A stretch of 64,000 nucleotides of DNA from Pseudobutyrivibrio ruminis (lineage in GTDB: Bacteria; Bacillota; Clostridia; Lachnospirales; Lachnospiraceae), in assembly GCA_015057315.1 (NCBI GenBank), contig SVER01000002.1, positions 1-64,000 of the forward strand, given 5' to 3'. Within the stretch, counting starts at the first letter, position 1, and each line of letters begins with the position of its first letter. Under the pieces are notes generated by a model. That model was not told the DNA's origin, ran no database searches, and saw only the letters and a list, made by a program, of their open reading frames with translations. A program made the position numbers and the translations under genes. Shown here one piece after another: positions 24,501 through 34,323 of the stretch.

Positions 24501-25763
24501 ATGAAGTTGAAGAAATTTACAGCATTGATGCTTGGGGCAATGATGCTGGCAGGCGCATTTGTAGGATGCGGTTCTGCAAAGGAGGAGAGTGCTGGTGCTA
24601 AGGACCAGGCAGCTACAGAAGAAACTCAGGATGTAACACTTAAGATTTGGGTGCCTGAGGAAGAGGTAGAAATCACAGATGCAATGGTAAAGAAGTTTGA
24701 TGAGCTTCATGATGAGTTTAACATCACATACGAAATTGCAGTTGTAGGTATTGATGAAGCTCCAGCTAATCTTGAGACAGATGCTGATACAGCAGCAGAT
24801 ATTTTCTATACACCATCAGGCGGTGTAGCAGATCTTGCTAATAAGGGATTGCTTCTTCCAATCGTAAAGGACTTCGAGACAATTAAGGATGAGCTCCCAG
24901 AGTCAGCTCTTAATGCTGTAACTGTTGATGATATTACTTATGCAGTTCCATTCTCACCTAATACATTCTTTATGTATTACAACAAGGACCTTTATACAGA
25001 GGATGAGGTAAAGAACCTTGATACTATGATGGCAAAGGACCTTGGAGAAGGAAAATATAACTTCGGTTCAAAGATGACAGATTCATGGTATACAGAAATG
25101 TATTTCCTTGGAAATGAGGGAACACTCTTTGGTGAAGATGGCCAGGACCCAACAGACTGCTCATTCAATGATGCAAACGGTCTTGCTGCTGGTGAGTACC
25201 TTATCGACCTTGCTCATAATCCTAAGTATATCGAGGATATTGATGGTGTTGCAGGTTCTGAATTTAAAAATGGTAACTGCGGTGCTGTAACATCAGGTGC
25301 ATGGTCAGCTCCAGAGTTTAGAGAGGCACTTGGCGATAGCCTTGGTGCTGTAGCACTTCCAACAGCTACTATCGGTGGCAAGGAAGTTCAGCTTTCTAAC
25401 TTTGTTGATTTCAAGACAATCACAGTTAAGTCAAATACACAGTATCCACTTGCTGCACAGCAGCTTGCAGTATACATGGGTAACGCAGAAAGCTGTCTTA
25501 CAAGATATCAAGAGCAGGGTGATATTCCAGTGCTTGAGTCACTTGCATCAAGTGAAGAAATCCAGGCAGATTTCGTTGCAGCAGCTCTTAATGCACAGGC
25601 AGCTAAGGCAACTAATCAGCCAAGTATTCCTAAGATGGGTGATTACTGGGATCCAATGAAAGCCCTTGGCGAAGGAATTTACTACGGTGATGTTACAAAG
25701 GCAAATCTTCAGGAGCAGCTTGATGCACTTGTAGACAGTATTACAGGTACATTAACAGAGTAA
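24501..25763 (+). CDS. Maltodextrin-type ABC transporter solute-binding lipoprotein
   Basis: 420 residues. A lipoprotein signal (KFTALMLGAMMLAGAFVGC) places the mature protein on the outer face of the membrane, anchored at the cysteine near residue 23. The rest is an SBP_bac_1 protein of the MalE type: VTLKIWVPEEEVE, ADIFYTPSGGVADLANKG, VPFSPNTFFMYYNKDLY, and KATNQPSIPKMGDYWDPM close to the C terminus, as in MalE. It should capture maltose or maltodextrins and deliver them to the two permeases that follow after six bases. GGAGGGAAAAGAAGG precedes ATG. The substrate is inferred from the family and the neighbouring amylases. Confidence 0.92.
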   Translation: MKLKKFTALMLGAMMLAGAFVGCGSAKEESAGAKDQAATEETQDVTLKIWVPEEEVEITDAMVKKFDELHDEFNITYEIAVVGIDEAPANLETDADTAADIFYTPSGGVADLANKGLLLPIVKDFETIKDELPESALNAVTVDDITYAVPFSPNTFFMYYNKDLYTEDEVKNLDTMMAKDLGEGKYNFGSKMTDSWYTEMYFLGNEGTLFGEDGQDPTDCSFNDANGLAAGEYLIDLAHNPKYIEDIDGVAGSEFKNGNCGAVTSGAWSAPEFREALGDSLGAVALPTATIGGKEVQLSNFVDFKTITVKSNTQYPLAAQQLAVYMGNAESCLTRYQEQGDIPVLESLASSEEIQADFVAAALNAQAAKATNQPSIPKMGDYWDPMKALGEGIYYGDVTKANLQEQLDALVDSITGTLTE

Positions 25764-25769
25764 TAAATT

Positions 25770-27089
25770 ATGAATAAAAATATTATTTCAAAACTATCTT
25801 ATGTTGTCTGCGGAGCGGCTAACGCCGCCTGCGGGCAAATTTTAAAGGGACTTATTTTTCTTGGTATAGAAATATCATATATCGTATTTATGATAGTTTC
25901 TGGTTTCGAAAGGCTAAAAGGCTTGGCCACCCTTGGTGATAATGTACAGGGTATGGCATTTAATGAAGAGCTTGGTATTTACGAAATGTCTGCCGGCGAC
26001 AACTCAATGCTTATATTGTTGTCAGGCGTAGTTACAGTAGTAATTACTATAGCATTTATTTTGTTTTGGTTGTTTTCTATTTCATCTGGAAAGGCAGCTA
26101 TGAGGCGTGCCAGTGAGGGCAAGCATAACAATAGCTTTATTGAAGATGTTAGAAGCTTGGCTAATAAGAATATCAGATTCTTGTTCTTAAGTGTTCCAGT
26201 AGTTGGACTTGGTGTGTTTACAGTAATGCCACTTATCTACATGATTCTCATGGCATTTACTAATTATGATTCCAACCATCAGCCACCAGGAAATCTTTTT
26301 GATTGGGTAGGTATTAAGAATTTTATCACTCTGCTTTCTACCAGCGATAGATTATCATCTACCTTCTGGCCAGTGCTTGGATGGACACTTATCTGGGGCT
26401 TTGCCGCTACATTTTCTTGCTATTTTGGTGGAATGTTCCTTGCCATGATTATCAATTCAAAGGGAATAGAATTTAAGAAGGTTTGGCGTACAATCTTTGT
26501 ACTTACAATGGCAATCCCTGCATTCATTTCTCTTAGAGTAGTGGCAACAATGCTTGGTGAAAAGGGAATCTTCAATGTACTGTTGCAGCAGTGGGGCTTT
26601 ACTAATTCGGCCTTGCCATTTTTATCAAATGCCACATGGGCAAGATTTTCAGTAATCATAGTAAACTTCTGGATTGGTGTTCCTGTGACAATGCTTATGG
26701 TTAGCGGAATTCTTATGAATATTCCAGGAGAGCTGTACGAATCAGCAAAGATTGATGGGGCAAGCCCATTTATGATGTTTAGAAAGATTACATTCCCATA
26801 TATGTGGTTTGTAACAACACCTTATTTGATTTCTAACCTTATTGGTAACTTTAATAACTTTAATACAATCTATTTCCTTACAGCAGGAGAGCCATTGACT
26901 CTTAATTACTACAAGGGTGCAGGTAAGACAGATTTGCTTGTTACATGGCTTTATAAGTTGACAAAGGATAGTAACGATTACAACCTTGCTGCTACCATCG
27001 GTATCATCATATTTGTAATCTCAGCTATATTTACATTAGTTTCATTCTCCAGATCTAATGCACTTAAAAACGAGGAGGGATTTAGCTAA
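25770..27089 (+). CDS. MalF-type ABC transporter permease
   Basis: 439 residues with a long N-terminal extension of two extra membrane segments (about 25-45 and 80-105), as in MalF proteins, followed by six core membrane helices. The EAA loop that docks the ATPase is ELYESAKIDGASPFMMFRKITFP, seen about two thirds along. It pairs with the next gene as heterodimer. The start lies six bases after the malE stop with no strong ribosome site, suggesting coupling; the stop overlaps the next ATG by one base. No ATP-binding subunit is encoded in this operon. Confidence 0.92.
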   Translation: MNKNIISKLSYVVCGAANAACGQILKGLIFLGIEISYIVFMIVSGFERLKGLATLGDNVQGMAFNEELGIYEMSAGDNSMLILLSGVVTVVITIAFILFWLFSISSGKAAMRRASEGKHNNSFIEDVRSLANKNIRFLFLSVPVVGLGVFTVMPLIYMILMAFTNYDSNHQPPGNLFDWVGIKNFITLLSTSDRLSSTFWPVLGWTLIWGFAATFSCYFGGMFLAMIINSKGIEFKKVWRTIFVLTMAIPAFISLRVVATMLGEKGIFNVLLQQWGFTNSALPFLSNATWARFSVIIVNFWIGVPVTMLMVSGILMNIPGELYESAKIDGASPFMMFRKITFPYMWFVTTPYLISNLIGNFNNFNTIYFLTAGEPLTLNYYKGAGKTDLLVTWLYKLTKDSNDYNLAATIGIIIFVISAIFTLVSFSRSNALKNEEGFS

Positions 27090-28351
27090 TGAACAGAACA
27101 GTAATAGGATTAAATCTTAAGTATTTTATCCATTCTATCGTAGGCTCAGTGCTTATGCTTTTAGGGTTGATTTTGCCTTATGCTAGTATTAATGATGGCA
27201 AGCTAAATCTTTTCGCAATAGCATCTAAGCTTGCAGGGGTTAATGAAAAATCTGGTTTAACATTATTTATGTATTTAACTATCGTATTTACGATATTATC
27301 ATTTGCATTTTGCGTTGCAAATATTATTAAGACAACAAAGCTTTTATTTAAAATTTGGCAGGTAGTGCAGGCTTTAGCCACAGCCTTCTGGACATTTCTT
27401 TTATTCACTTCAAAAATGATTCTTGAAGGTGGAAATCTTGCAAAGGGATTTTTGAATAAGGATTTATCCATTGGATTTTGGATTGGACTAATTTTCTCAT
27501 ATGTGGCCCTTGTTTTCATTATGAGAGTAACACAGACAAACAGAGGATATATCGTACTTACAATTATGAGTGTCATTTGGGTATTTCCAATTCTTTGGAT
27601 TGTGCTTACTGCTCTTCGTGCAGAGCCAGGTTATTATGTGGGATACTTCTTCCCAAAGCATTTAACACTTGATAATTTTGCAAAGCTTTTTGCCAAGGAT
27701 TCAGTTATTCCATTTGCAAAATGGTGGCTTAACACATTTATTGTTGCATTGTGTGCCTGTGTTATTAACACACTAATCATTCTTGCAACATCCTACATCC
27801 TAAGCCGTACCAGATTTGCAGGAAGAAAGATGTTTATGAATATCCTTATGATTATCGGTTTGTTCCCAGGCTTTATGTCACTTATTGCTGTGTATAACAT
27901 TCTTAAGGGGCTTGGAATCAATCAGTCGCTGATTGCTCTTATTGTAGTAGGAGCTGCAGGTGCTGCCATGGGATACCATGTAAGTAAGGGCTTCTTTGAT
28001 ACAATTCCAAGGGCTATTGATGAGGCTGCCATTATTGATGGAGCATCAAGACTACAGATATTTACACATATTACATTGCCGCTTTCTAAGTCAATCGTAG
28101 TGTATCAGGCACTTGGAGCTTTCCTTGGTGCATGGAGCGATTACATCTTCCCAAGTATGTTGTTTGGAGATAAGCAAAGCTCATACACAGTAGCAGTAGG
28201 TTTGTATTGGCTTACAGACTTTAGACGAATCGATGCCTACTACACACAGTTTGCTGCTGGTGCAGTAATAGTAGCTATTCCTATAGTTGTTCTTTTTGTA
28301 TGGTTACAGAGATTCTATGTAGAAGGATTATCTGGATCAGTAAAAGGCTAG
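27089..28351 (+). CDS. MalG-type ABC transporter permease
   Basis: 420 residues, about 140 longer than a standard MalG: the first part holds about four extra membrane segments (GSVLMLLGLILPYA, LFMYLTIVFTILSFAF, WQVVQALATAFWTFLLF and GFWIGLIFSYVALVF) before the core that starts near VLTIMSVIWVFPILWIVLTAL. The EAA loop DEAAIIDGASRLQIFTHITLP is present. It forms the maltodextrin channel with the MalF-type protein. Overlap with the previous gene is one base (TAATG). The extension may be a second domain involved in regulation; I do not recognise it. Confidence 0.9.
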   Translation: MNRTVIGLNLKYFIHSIVGSVLMLLGLILPYASINDGKLNLFAIASKLAGVNEKSGLTLFMYLTIVFTILSFAFCVANIIKTTKLLFKIWQVVQALATAFWTFLLFTSKMILEGGNLAKGFLNKDLSIGFWIGLIFSYVALVFIMRVTQTNRGYIVLTIMSVIWVFPILWIVLTALRAEPGYYVGYFFPKHLTLDNFAKLFAKDSVIPFAKWWLNTFIVALCACVINTLIILATSYILSRTRFAGRKMFMNILMIIGLFPGFMSLIAVYNILKGLGINQSLIALIVVGAAGAAMGYHVSKGFFDTIPRAIDEAAIIDGASRLQIFTHITLPLSKSIVVYQALGAFLGAWSDYIFPSMLFGDKQSSYTVAVGLYWLTDFRRIDAYYTQFAAGAVIVAIPIVVLFVWLQRFYVEGLSGSVKG

Positions 28352-28370
28352 TTTTTCAGGCAGGTATAAT

Positions 28371-30101
28371 ATGGATTTATTTACAAAGAGTATTTATTCA
28401 GATGGAACAAAAAACTATGTAGACAAGCCTATTCCAAAGATTAATGATAACGTCAACATAGGGCTATCAATGCTTGATGATGATGTTTCATCAGTGTTTC
28501 TTCTTAGGATAAGAAATGGTGCAGAGGAATATCATGAAATGAAGCCTATTGGTAATCGTGGCAAGCTTGCTTATTATCAGGTTTCTATAGACATTAACGA
28601 GCCTGTTCTTTCATATTATTTTGTAGTGGTAAGAAAGAATGTAATCTATTATTACACACAGGCTGGCGTTACCACCTATGTGCCTGATAATGCTGACAAT
28701 TTCGTGATTCTTGCTGATTTCATACAGCCTACATGGGTTGAGGGAGCAGTGTTTTATCAGATCTTCCCACATGCATGGGGCGATCTGTATAAGGTGATAG
28801 AGCATATCCCTTATTTGAAGGATTTAGGAATTACTGCCATTTATTTAAATCCTATTTTTAGCGCACCATCTAATCACAAATACGACTGTAGCGATTATTT
28901 TCACGTGGATGAAGGCTTCGGCGGTGACAAGGCTTTGGAGGAATTGTCTAAGGCACTCCACGAAAATGATATGAAGCTGATTCTTGATATCTCCATAAAC
29001 CACACAGGAAATACTCACTACTGGGTGAAGGAAAAAAGACATTTCTATTTTGAGAAGGAAGACCATACCCTTATGGGCTGGTGTGGTTATGATTCTCTTC
29101 CAGTACTGGATTACAGAAACGAGGAGCTAAAGGACCTTATTTACAGGAATCCTGATTCTGTTTTAAGAAAATGGTTAAAGCCACCTTATTCTATTGATGG
29201 CTGGCGCTTTGATGTGGCAGATGTTTTTGCTAAAAATGATGATGTGCAGCTAAGTGACGAGCTTTGGAAAGAAGTATGTAATGCTATTAGAGAAGAAAAG
29301 CCTGATGCATTTATTATAGGTGAGCACTGGGCTGATTGTACCAAATATCTCCAGGGCGATTTATGGAACACACCAATGAACTACTATGGATTTGGTAGAA
29401 TCCTAAGGCAGTTTACAGGATTGCCAGAGCTGTTTGTTTCAAGAAATGAAACACTTGCCAAGGTGCCTTACAAAATGACAGCAGAGGATGTTGTGGCAAG
29501 AACTAATGAGCATTACAGCAAGTTCCCACAGGTTATTGCAGATGCCCAGATGAATCTGGTGGACAGTCATGATGTTCCAAGAATTCATAATTACGAAGGA
29601 TACTCCTTTGAAAAAGTGAAGGCTGTGGTGATTTCACAGCTACTTTGGACAGGAATACCTTGTGTGTATTATGGTGATGAGCTTGGTATAGATGGCTACA
29701 CATATCATGATTCGGGCTTTAGGTATGAAATGCCTTGGAATCTTGTAACTGATGATAATCAGTATTTGAAGCTATATAAAAAGGCTATTTCTCTAAGAAG
29801 AAACAAGGCTTCTTTTTCAAAGGGCAGCAGGCTTGTTTTATATGCTAAGGATTATGTTTTTGCAGTGGCAAGGTTTTTTAAGGATGAGGTATATATAGGA
29901 GTTGTATCTATGGAAGAAAGTGCTAAGACGATAAAGCTTCCTATTTCACTTGTTGGAGCAATAGAATCTAGTGAAAATATAGATGTATTTGGCAGGTCCT
30001 TTGAGGGAAGCATGAATGCGTCTAATGAATATGAGCTTACCATAGAACCTGAAAGTGGGCTGTTAATCAAATTTAGTTGCGCACAGTTGCGCAGCAGATA
30101 A
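28371..30101 (+). CDS. Intracellular GH13 alpha-glucosidase/neopullulanase-type enzyme
   Basis: 576 residues with no signal peptide, so it acts on imported maltodextrins. An N-terminal CBM34-like beta domain (1 to about 115) precedes the GH13 barrel. The catalytic residues are D281 (GWRFDVADV), E318 (FIIGEHW) and D401 (LVDSHDVPRI). The strand FYQIFPHAWGD differs from the usual YQIFPDRF of neopullulanases. The arrangement matches cyclomaltodextrinase/neopullulanase-type enzymes. It is last in the transporter operon, 19 bases after the second permease, and a terminator follows. Two TTGCGCA words lie in its last codons. Confidence 0.9.
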   Translation: MDLFTKSIYSDGTKNYVDKPIPKINDNVNIGLSMLDDDVSSVFLLRIRNGAEEYHEMKPIGNRGKLAYYQVSIDINEPVLSYYFVVVRKNVIYYYTQAGVTTYVPDNADNFVILADFIQPTWVEGAVFYQIFPHAWGDLYKVIEHIPYLKDLGITAIYLNPIFSAPSNHKYDCSDYFHVDEGFGGDKALEELSKALHENDMKLILDISINHTGNTHYWVKEKRHFYFEKEDHTLMGWCGYDSLPVLDYRNEELKDLIYRNPDSVLRKWLKPPYSIDGWRFDVADVFAKNDDVQLSDELWKEVCNAIREEKPDAFIIGEHWADCTKYLQGDLWNTPMNYYGFGRILRQFTGLPELFVSRNETLAKVPYKMTAEDVVARTNEHYSKFPQVIADAQMNLVDSHDVPRIHNYEGYSFEKVKAVVISQLLWTGIPCVYYGDELGIDGYTYHDSGFRYEMPWNLVTDDNQYLKLYKKAISLRRNKASFSKGSRLVLYAKDYVFAVARFFKDEVYIGVVSMEESAKTIKLPISLVGAIESSENIDVFGRSFEGSMNASNEYELTIEPESGLLIKFSCAQLRSR

Positions 30102-30125
30102 ATAGCGGCTTTCATGAAGATGACA

Positions 30126-30165
30126 AAAAAATGCTAGAGTTTTTTGTTGACTCTGGTATTTTTTT
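30126..30165 (+). terminator. Terminator of the maltodextrin operon
   Basis: AAAAAATGCTAGAGT pairs with ACTCTGGTATTTTTTT (with one G-T pair) around a TTTTTGTTG loop. It has a clean T run. Confidence 0.9.
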
Positions 30166-30168
30166 GCC

Positions 30169-30277
30169 CTATATTTTAGATATTGATTGATAAATAATCA
30201 ATAAATAAAAGGTGCGCAACTAATTGCGCAAAGTTAATTTCAACCAGGCTTCTGTCCTGGTAAATGGGAGGTTAAAA
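30169..30277 (+). promoter_or_regulatory. Upstream region of the secreted amylase gene
   Basis: It contains TTGATTGATAAATAATCAA (30183 onward), a mirrored AT-rich block, then the palindrome TGCGCAA-CTAA-TTGCGCA (30213-30230), and a small CCAGG/CCTGG hairpin before the ribosome site GGGAGG (30266-30271). The TGCGCAA word also occurs twice about 130 bases upstream in the end of the GH13 gene. I cannot place a certain -35/-10 pair. Confidence 0.55.
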
Positions 30278-33200
30278 ATGAAGAAAATGAGAGAGTGGAC
30301 GAAGCGCGTAGCTTCGGTCGGACTTAGTCTCGCATTACTCTTAGGTTCAACCAACCTAGGATTGGCAGCGGCTAATGTCAAAGATTTAAACACAGTTCAT
30401 GCGGCTTCTGCAGTCAGCAGAGAGTCAATCCATGATGGAACAATCTTACATGCTTTTGCATGGAACTTTAACACAATTAAAGAAAATATCCCTGATATTG
30501 CAGCAGCAGGCTATACTGCAGTTCAAACATCACCTATTAATGAGTGCTTGTCTACAGAGCCAGGACTTACACTGTTTAGCGACACAGGAAAATGGTACTA
30601 TCACTATCAGCCTACAGACTGGGTGATTGGCAACTATCAGCTTGGTACAAGGGATGAGTTCAAGGCAATGTGCGACGAGGCTGACAAGTACGGCATCGGT
30701 ATTATCGTAGATATCGACCCTAACCACACAACACCTGTATTTGATCAGCTCGGTGATGGACTGCTTAATGCAGTTGGTGGCAAGGACAATCTTTATCACA
30801 TCAACGGTGCAGATACATCCAGAGATATGAATTACTCAGACCGTGTATCTACAACATACGACCCAATGGGAGGTCTTCCTGATGTTGATACAGAAAGTGA
30901 TGCTTTCCAGCAGTATTTCTACGAGTTCTTACAGGACTGTATAGCTTGTGGTGCTGATGGATTCAGAATCGATACTGCAAAGCATATAGCACTTCCTGAT
31001 GATGGAGTTCCAGCAGAGTATGCAGGACAGGAGGATAGAAATGATTTCTATCCAAATATGAAGAGCTACATAGATGAGTATGCATCTAAGGATTATGCAG
31101 ATTTATTTGTATACGGCGAGGTTCTTCAGGGAGATACAGCACGTATCGCAGCTTACCAGGATATGCTTGGTGGTACAACAGCCAGCGACTACGGCTCAGC
31201 TCTTAGAACTGCAATTTCAAGTGGTAACGTTGCAACAAAGAAGCTTGAAAGCTACAAGATTTCAGATGATGTAACAAATGGTGTTACATATACAGCAGAT
31301 GCTGACAAGCTTGTTACATGGGTAGAATCTCATGATAATTACATCAACGACAAGTCATACAATTCAGTAGATGATACAGATGTTATTCTTGCCTGGTCAA
31401 TCATCGCTGCAAGAAAGGATGGTACACCATTATTCTTCAGCAGACCAATGGGAAGCTCTAAGGACAACCCATGGGGTGAAAATGTTCTTGGCGCAGCAGG
31501 TAGCGATATATACAAGGATCCACAGGTAGCAGCTGTTAACAAGTTCAGAACAGCTATGGCTGGCGAAGATGAAAATCTTGTTAATCCAGCAGGTGACAAT
31601 TCAGTTCTTATGATTGAAAGAGGAACAAAGGGCGTTGTTATCGTAAATGCTTCAGATGCAGCATTTAACTTAGAGGAAAACACAAATCTTGCAGATGGCA
31701 ACTACCTCGATTCTGTAGAAGGTCACGATGGATTATTTATTGTAGCAGATGGTGTTATAACTGGTAAGGTGCCAGCTCAGTCAGTGGTTGTTTTGGACAA
31801 GCAGGCTGAGGGAGACTATTCCACGCTATTCTACTTCAACTCAAAAGAGTGGGACAGCGTCAGCGCAGATTGCAATGGCGTTAATTATCCTTGCGATAAT
31901 ACTGGCGATGGTTGGTGGAAGGTTACAATCCCAGAAGCTAGCTTCAAAATAACATTCACAGATGGAAATGAAACATCAAATGAATTTAGCATTACACCAA
32001 AAACAGGTAAGTATGTTACTGGCGAAAATGGAAAGATTTATCCTTCTAAGAAGGACGCAGAGGACGATTTAGGCGTAATCACAAAATCTGTTTACTTCTT
32101 CAACACAAAGGAATGGAAGACAGTATATGCATATGCATGGTACGAGGATGGCAAGCAGGTATTTGGCGGTTGGCCAGGACTTGCTACTAAAAACGAGGGT
32201 GGCTATTGGTACAGAGCTGATGTAAAGATGATGACTGACAAGTCATTTAGCATCATCTTCAACAATGGAAACGGCACTCAAACAGAGAATATCGATATGA
32301 GCGATATGTCTAAGAACTATATTGCTCTTAGTGAGGATCAGCCAGGTGGCAACCTTAAGGTGGAGAGATTTGCATCTAAGGATGAGGCATCAGAGGCACT
32401 TGGCATTTACGGTGACAAGACTACAGTTTATTTCTACAACACACGTGGTTGGGAAAAGGTAGGCGTGTACACATGGGGCGCAGCTAATCTTGGTGAGTGG
32501 CCAGGTAAAGAGGCTGAGAACATTGGCAACAACTGGTGGAAATTAACCATAGACAGCGCACCAGGTTCAGATTTCAATATCATCTTCAATGATTTTGGAG
32601 GTGGCGCACAGACAGGAAATCTTTTAGTAGATAGCATCTCAAAGGTTTATTTCTGGGGCAACAACAAATACTCATCTAAGGCAGAGGCTGAAAAGGCTGC
32701 ATACGATTTTGAGCACTCAGAGGGTGAGACTATTGAAGAAAAAGACGGAAACACATTAGTTTATTTCTATGATGAAAATGCATGGTCAGATGTGTATGTA
32801 TACGCATGGGGCGGCAATTATAACAACTGCATCGGCGATTGGCCTGGTACAAAAATGGCAAGACTTGGCGGTGGCTGGTATGCGGCAAACGTACCTAACG
32901 AAGCAATTGACAACACTGATTTACATTTAATCTTTAATGATGGTAACGGTACACAGCTTCCTGACAATGTTATGGAAGGAAGAAGCAAGCTTTACTTCAC
33001 ATCTGGCACAACAGATGGCTTTGATTCAAAGAGCGCTGTAGAGGAATATCTTGGAAAGGAAAAGCCTTCACAGCCAGAAGAACCAACAGAGCCAACAGAG
33101 CCAGAGGTAAAGCCTGTTGATGAAGAACCAGCAGTAGCTGACGGCTACACAAGACTTTATTCAAAGGTAGATACCTCTTGGACAGAGGATGTGTACATGT

Positions 33201-34192
33201 ATGCATGGCTTAAGAAGGATGATGGTACATCAGCTGGTGACCCATTTGGCTCATGGCCAGGTAAGAAGATGATGCACATCGGAAATGGCTGGCATGCAGT
33301 TGATATTGAAAACAAGTATCTTACAGGATATGTGGATGAAGAGGTAGAAGTAGAAGATCCTATAACTGAAGATGTCAAAACAGAGCCAGTAGAGGACAAA
33401 GAGGAATTAACAGAAGAATCAGTTGATACAAGGGTTGAGGAGACTGTAGAAGAGAATACAGAAGAATCAGATGCAATTTCAGTGCTTACAAATGTAATCG
33501 ATGTACTTACAAGTGCTTTCAAGCCAATGACAGCCAGCGCTAAGGAGACTGTAAAGATTCCAGTTGAGATTCAGTACATTGTTCATGGTAATGATGCACA
33601 CAAGAATGAACCAGCTGTGGTTACAACAGTTCGTCCTAGCGATGATGAGCTTGGAAAGACAACAGAGCCATCTGAACCTTCAGAGCCAGCTCAGCCTGAA
33701 AAGCCTTCACAGCCTGTTAAGCCAAGCCCTACTCCATCAGTTACACCATCACAGCCACAGGCAGGTGGACAGCAGAGTGCAGGTCAGGGATCGCAGCCAG
33801 TGGTTGCACCAAAGACTGAGGTAGCTTTAAACGAGGCACAGGTACCTATTGCAGGGGCTGTTAAATCGGCAGATGCAAATACTAAAAAGTCTACTAAAGC
33901 TACTAAAAAGGCTTTAGCCGAGGATAAAGAGGAGGCTACAGAAGAGACTACAGAAGAGACTACAGAAACTGCTGAGGATCAGGAAGTAGCTGCTGAAGAG
34001 GAGACTACAACAGAAGAGCAGACAACAGAGGAAGCTACTGAAGAGGAAGAGACTCCTGTGGAAATCGCCGATGAGAAAGCACCAAAGGCAGTTGAGAATT
34101 CAACATTCCCAGTAGTACCAGTTGCAGCAGGTGTTGTTGTGGTTGCTGCAGCAGCAGGAACAGGCTTATTCATAAAGCGTAAACATTTCTAA
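30278..34192 (+). CDS. Secreted, membrane-anchored alpha-amylase with five CBM26-like modules
   Basis: 1304 residues. A signal peptide (about 10-45, VASVGLSLALLLGSTNLGLAAA) is followed by a GH13 domain of the AmyE type (about 52-500): nucleophile D232 (DGFRIDTAKHI), acid/base E281 (VYGEVLQG), D353 (WVESHDNYIND). Then five starch-binding modules like CBM26, starting near 514, 603, 715, 825 and 958, with repeated FFNTKEW and WPG words. The fifth is split by an acidic insert (about 1019-1093). A Pro/Ser/Gln- and Glu/Thr-rich stalk leads to a C-terminal membrane anchor (about 1278-1298) ending KRKHF, without LPXTG. It should degrade starch at the cell surface. ATG 30278 has GGGAGG; upstream ATG in frame is less likely. 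Confidence 0.93.
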   Translation: MKKMREWTKRVASVGLSLALLLGSTNLGLAAANVKDLNTVHAASAVSRESIHDGTILHAFAWNFNTIKENIPDIAAAGYTAVQTSPINECLSTEPGLTLFSDTGKWYYHYQPTDWVIGNYQLGTRDEFKAMCDEADKYGIGIIVDIDPNHTTPVFDQLGDGLLNAVGGKDNLYHINGADTSRDMNYSDRVSTTYDPMGGLPDVDTESDAFQQYFYEFLQDCIACGADGFRIDTAKHIALPDDGVPAEYAGQEDRNDFYPNMKSYIDEYASKDYADLFVYGEVLQGDTARIAAYQDMLGGTTASDYGSALRTAISSGNVATKKLESYKISDDVTNGVTYTADADKLVTWVESHDNYINDKSYNSVDDTDVILAWSIIAARKDGTPLFFSRPMGSSKDNPWGENVLGAAGSDIYKDPQVAAVNKFRTAMAGEDENLVNPAGDNSVLMIERGTKGVVIVNASDAAFNLEENTNLADGNYLDSVEGHDGLFIVADGVITGKVPAQSVVVLDKQAEGDYSTLFYFNSKEWDSVSADCNGVNYPCDNTGDGWWKVTIPEASFKITFTDGNETSNEFSITPKTGKYVTGENGKIYPSKKDAEDDLGVITKSVYFFNTKEWKTVYAYAWYEDGKQVFGGWPGLATKNEGGYWYRADVKMMTDKSFSIIFNNGNGTQTENIDMSDMSKNYIALSEDQPGGNLKVERFASKDEASEALGIYGDKTTVYFYNTRGWEKVGVYTWGAANLGEWPGKEAENIGNNWWKLTIDSAPGSDFNIIFNDFGGGAQTGNLLVDSISKVYFWGNNKYSSKAEAEKAAYDFEHSEGETIEEKDGNTLVYFYDENAWSDVYVYAWGGNYNNCIGDWPGTKMARLGGGWYAANVPNEAIDNTDLHLIFNDGNGTQLPDNVMEGRSKLYFTSGTTDGFDSKSAVEEYLGKEKPSQPEEPTEPTEPEVKPVDEEPAVADGYTRLYSKVDTSWTEDVYMYAWLKKDDGTSAGDPFGSWPGKKMMHIGNGWHAVDIENKYLTGYVDEEVEVEDPITEDVKTEPVEDKEELTEESVDTRVEETVEENTEESDAISVLTNVIDVLTSAFKPMTASAKETVKIPVEIQYIVHGNDAHKNEPAVVTTVRPSDDELGKTTEPSEPSEPAQPEKPSQPVKPSPTPSVTPSQPQAGGQQSAGQGSQPVVAPKTEVALNEAQVPIAGAVKSADANTKKSTKATKKALAEDKEEATEETTEETTETAEDQEVAAEEETTTEEQTTEEATEEEETPVEIADEKAPKAVENSTFPVVPVAAGVVVVAAAAGTGLFIKRKHF

Positions 34193-34211
34193 CTTTAACT
34201 AGATTTAACCC

Positions 34212-34260
34212 AAAAAGATCACTTTCGTTATCTATATGAGGTAGCGCAAGTGGTCTTTTT
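34212..34260 (+). terminator. Terminator of the amylase gene
   Basis: AAAAAGATCACTT pairs with AAGTGGTCTTTTT, with a GTTATCTATATGAGGTAGC-containing loop that has its own short stem. Followed by TTTTT and ACTTG. Confidence 0.85.
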
Positions 34261-34323
34261 ACTTGTCTGTAGCAGTGGTAAATGATAAAGTCTTTAGGTA
34301 AGCATAAAGAGAGGATGATAAAT

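Noticed and set aside
33157-33522. Thr/Ser-rich minus-strand frame opposite the amylase
   Set aside because: Shadow of the acidic and repetitive coding strand.
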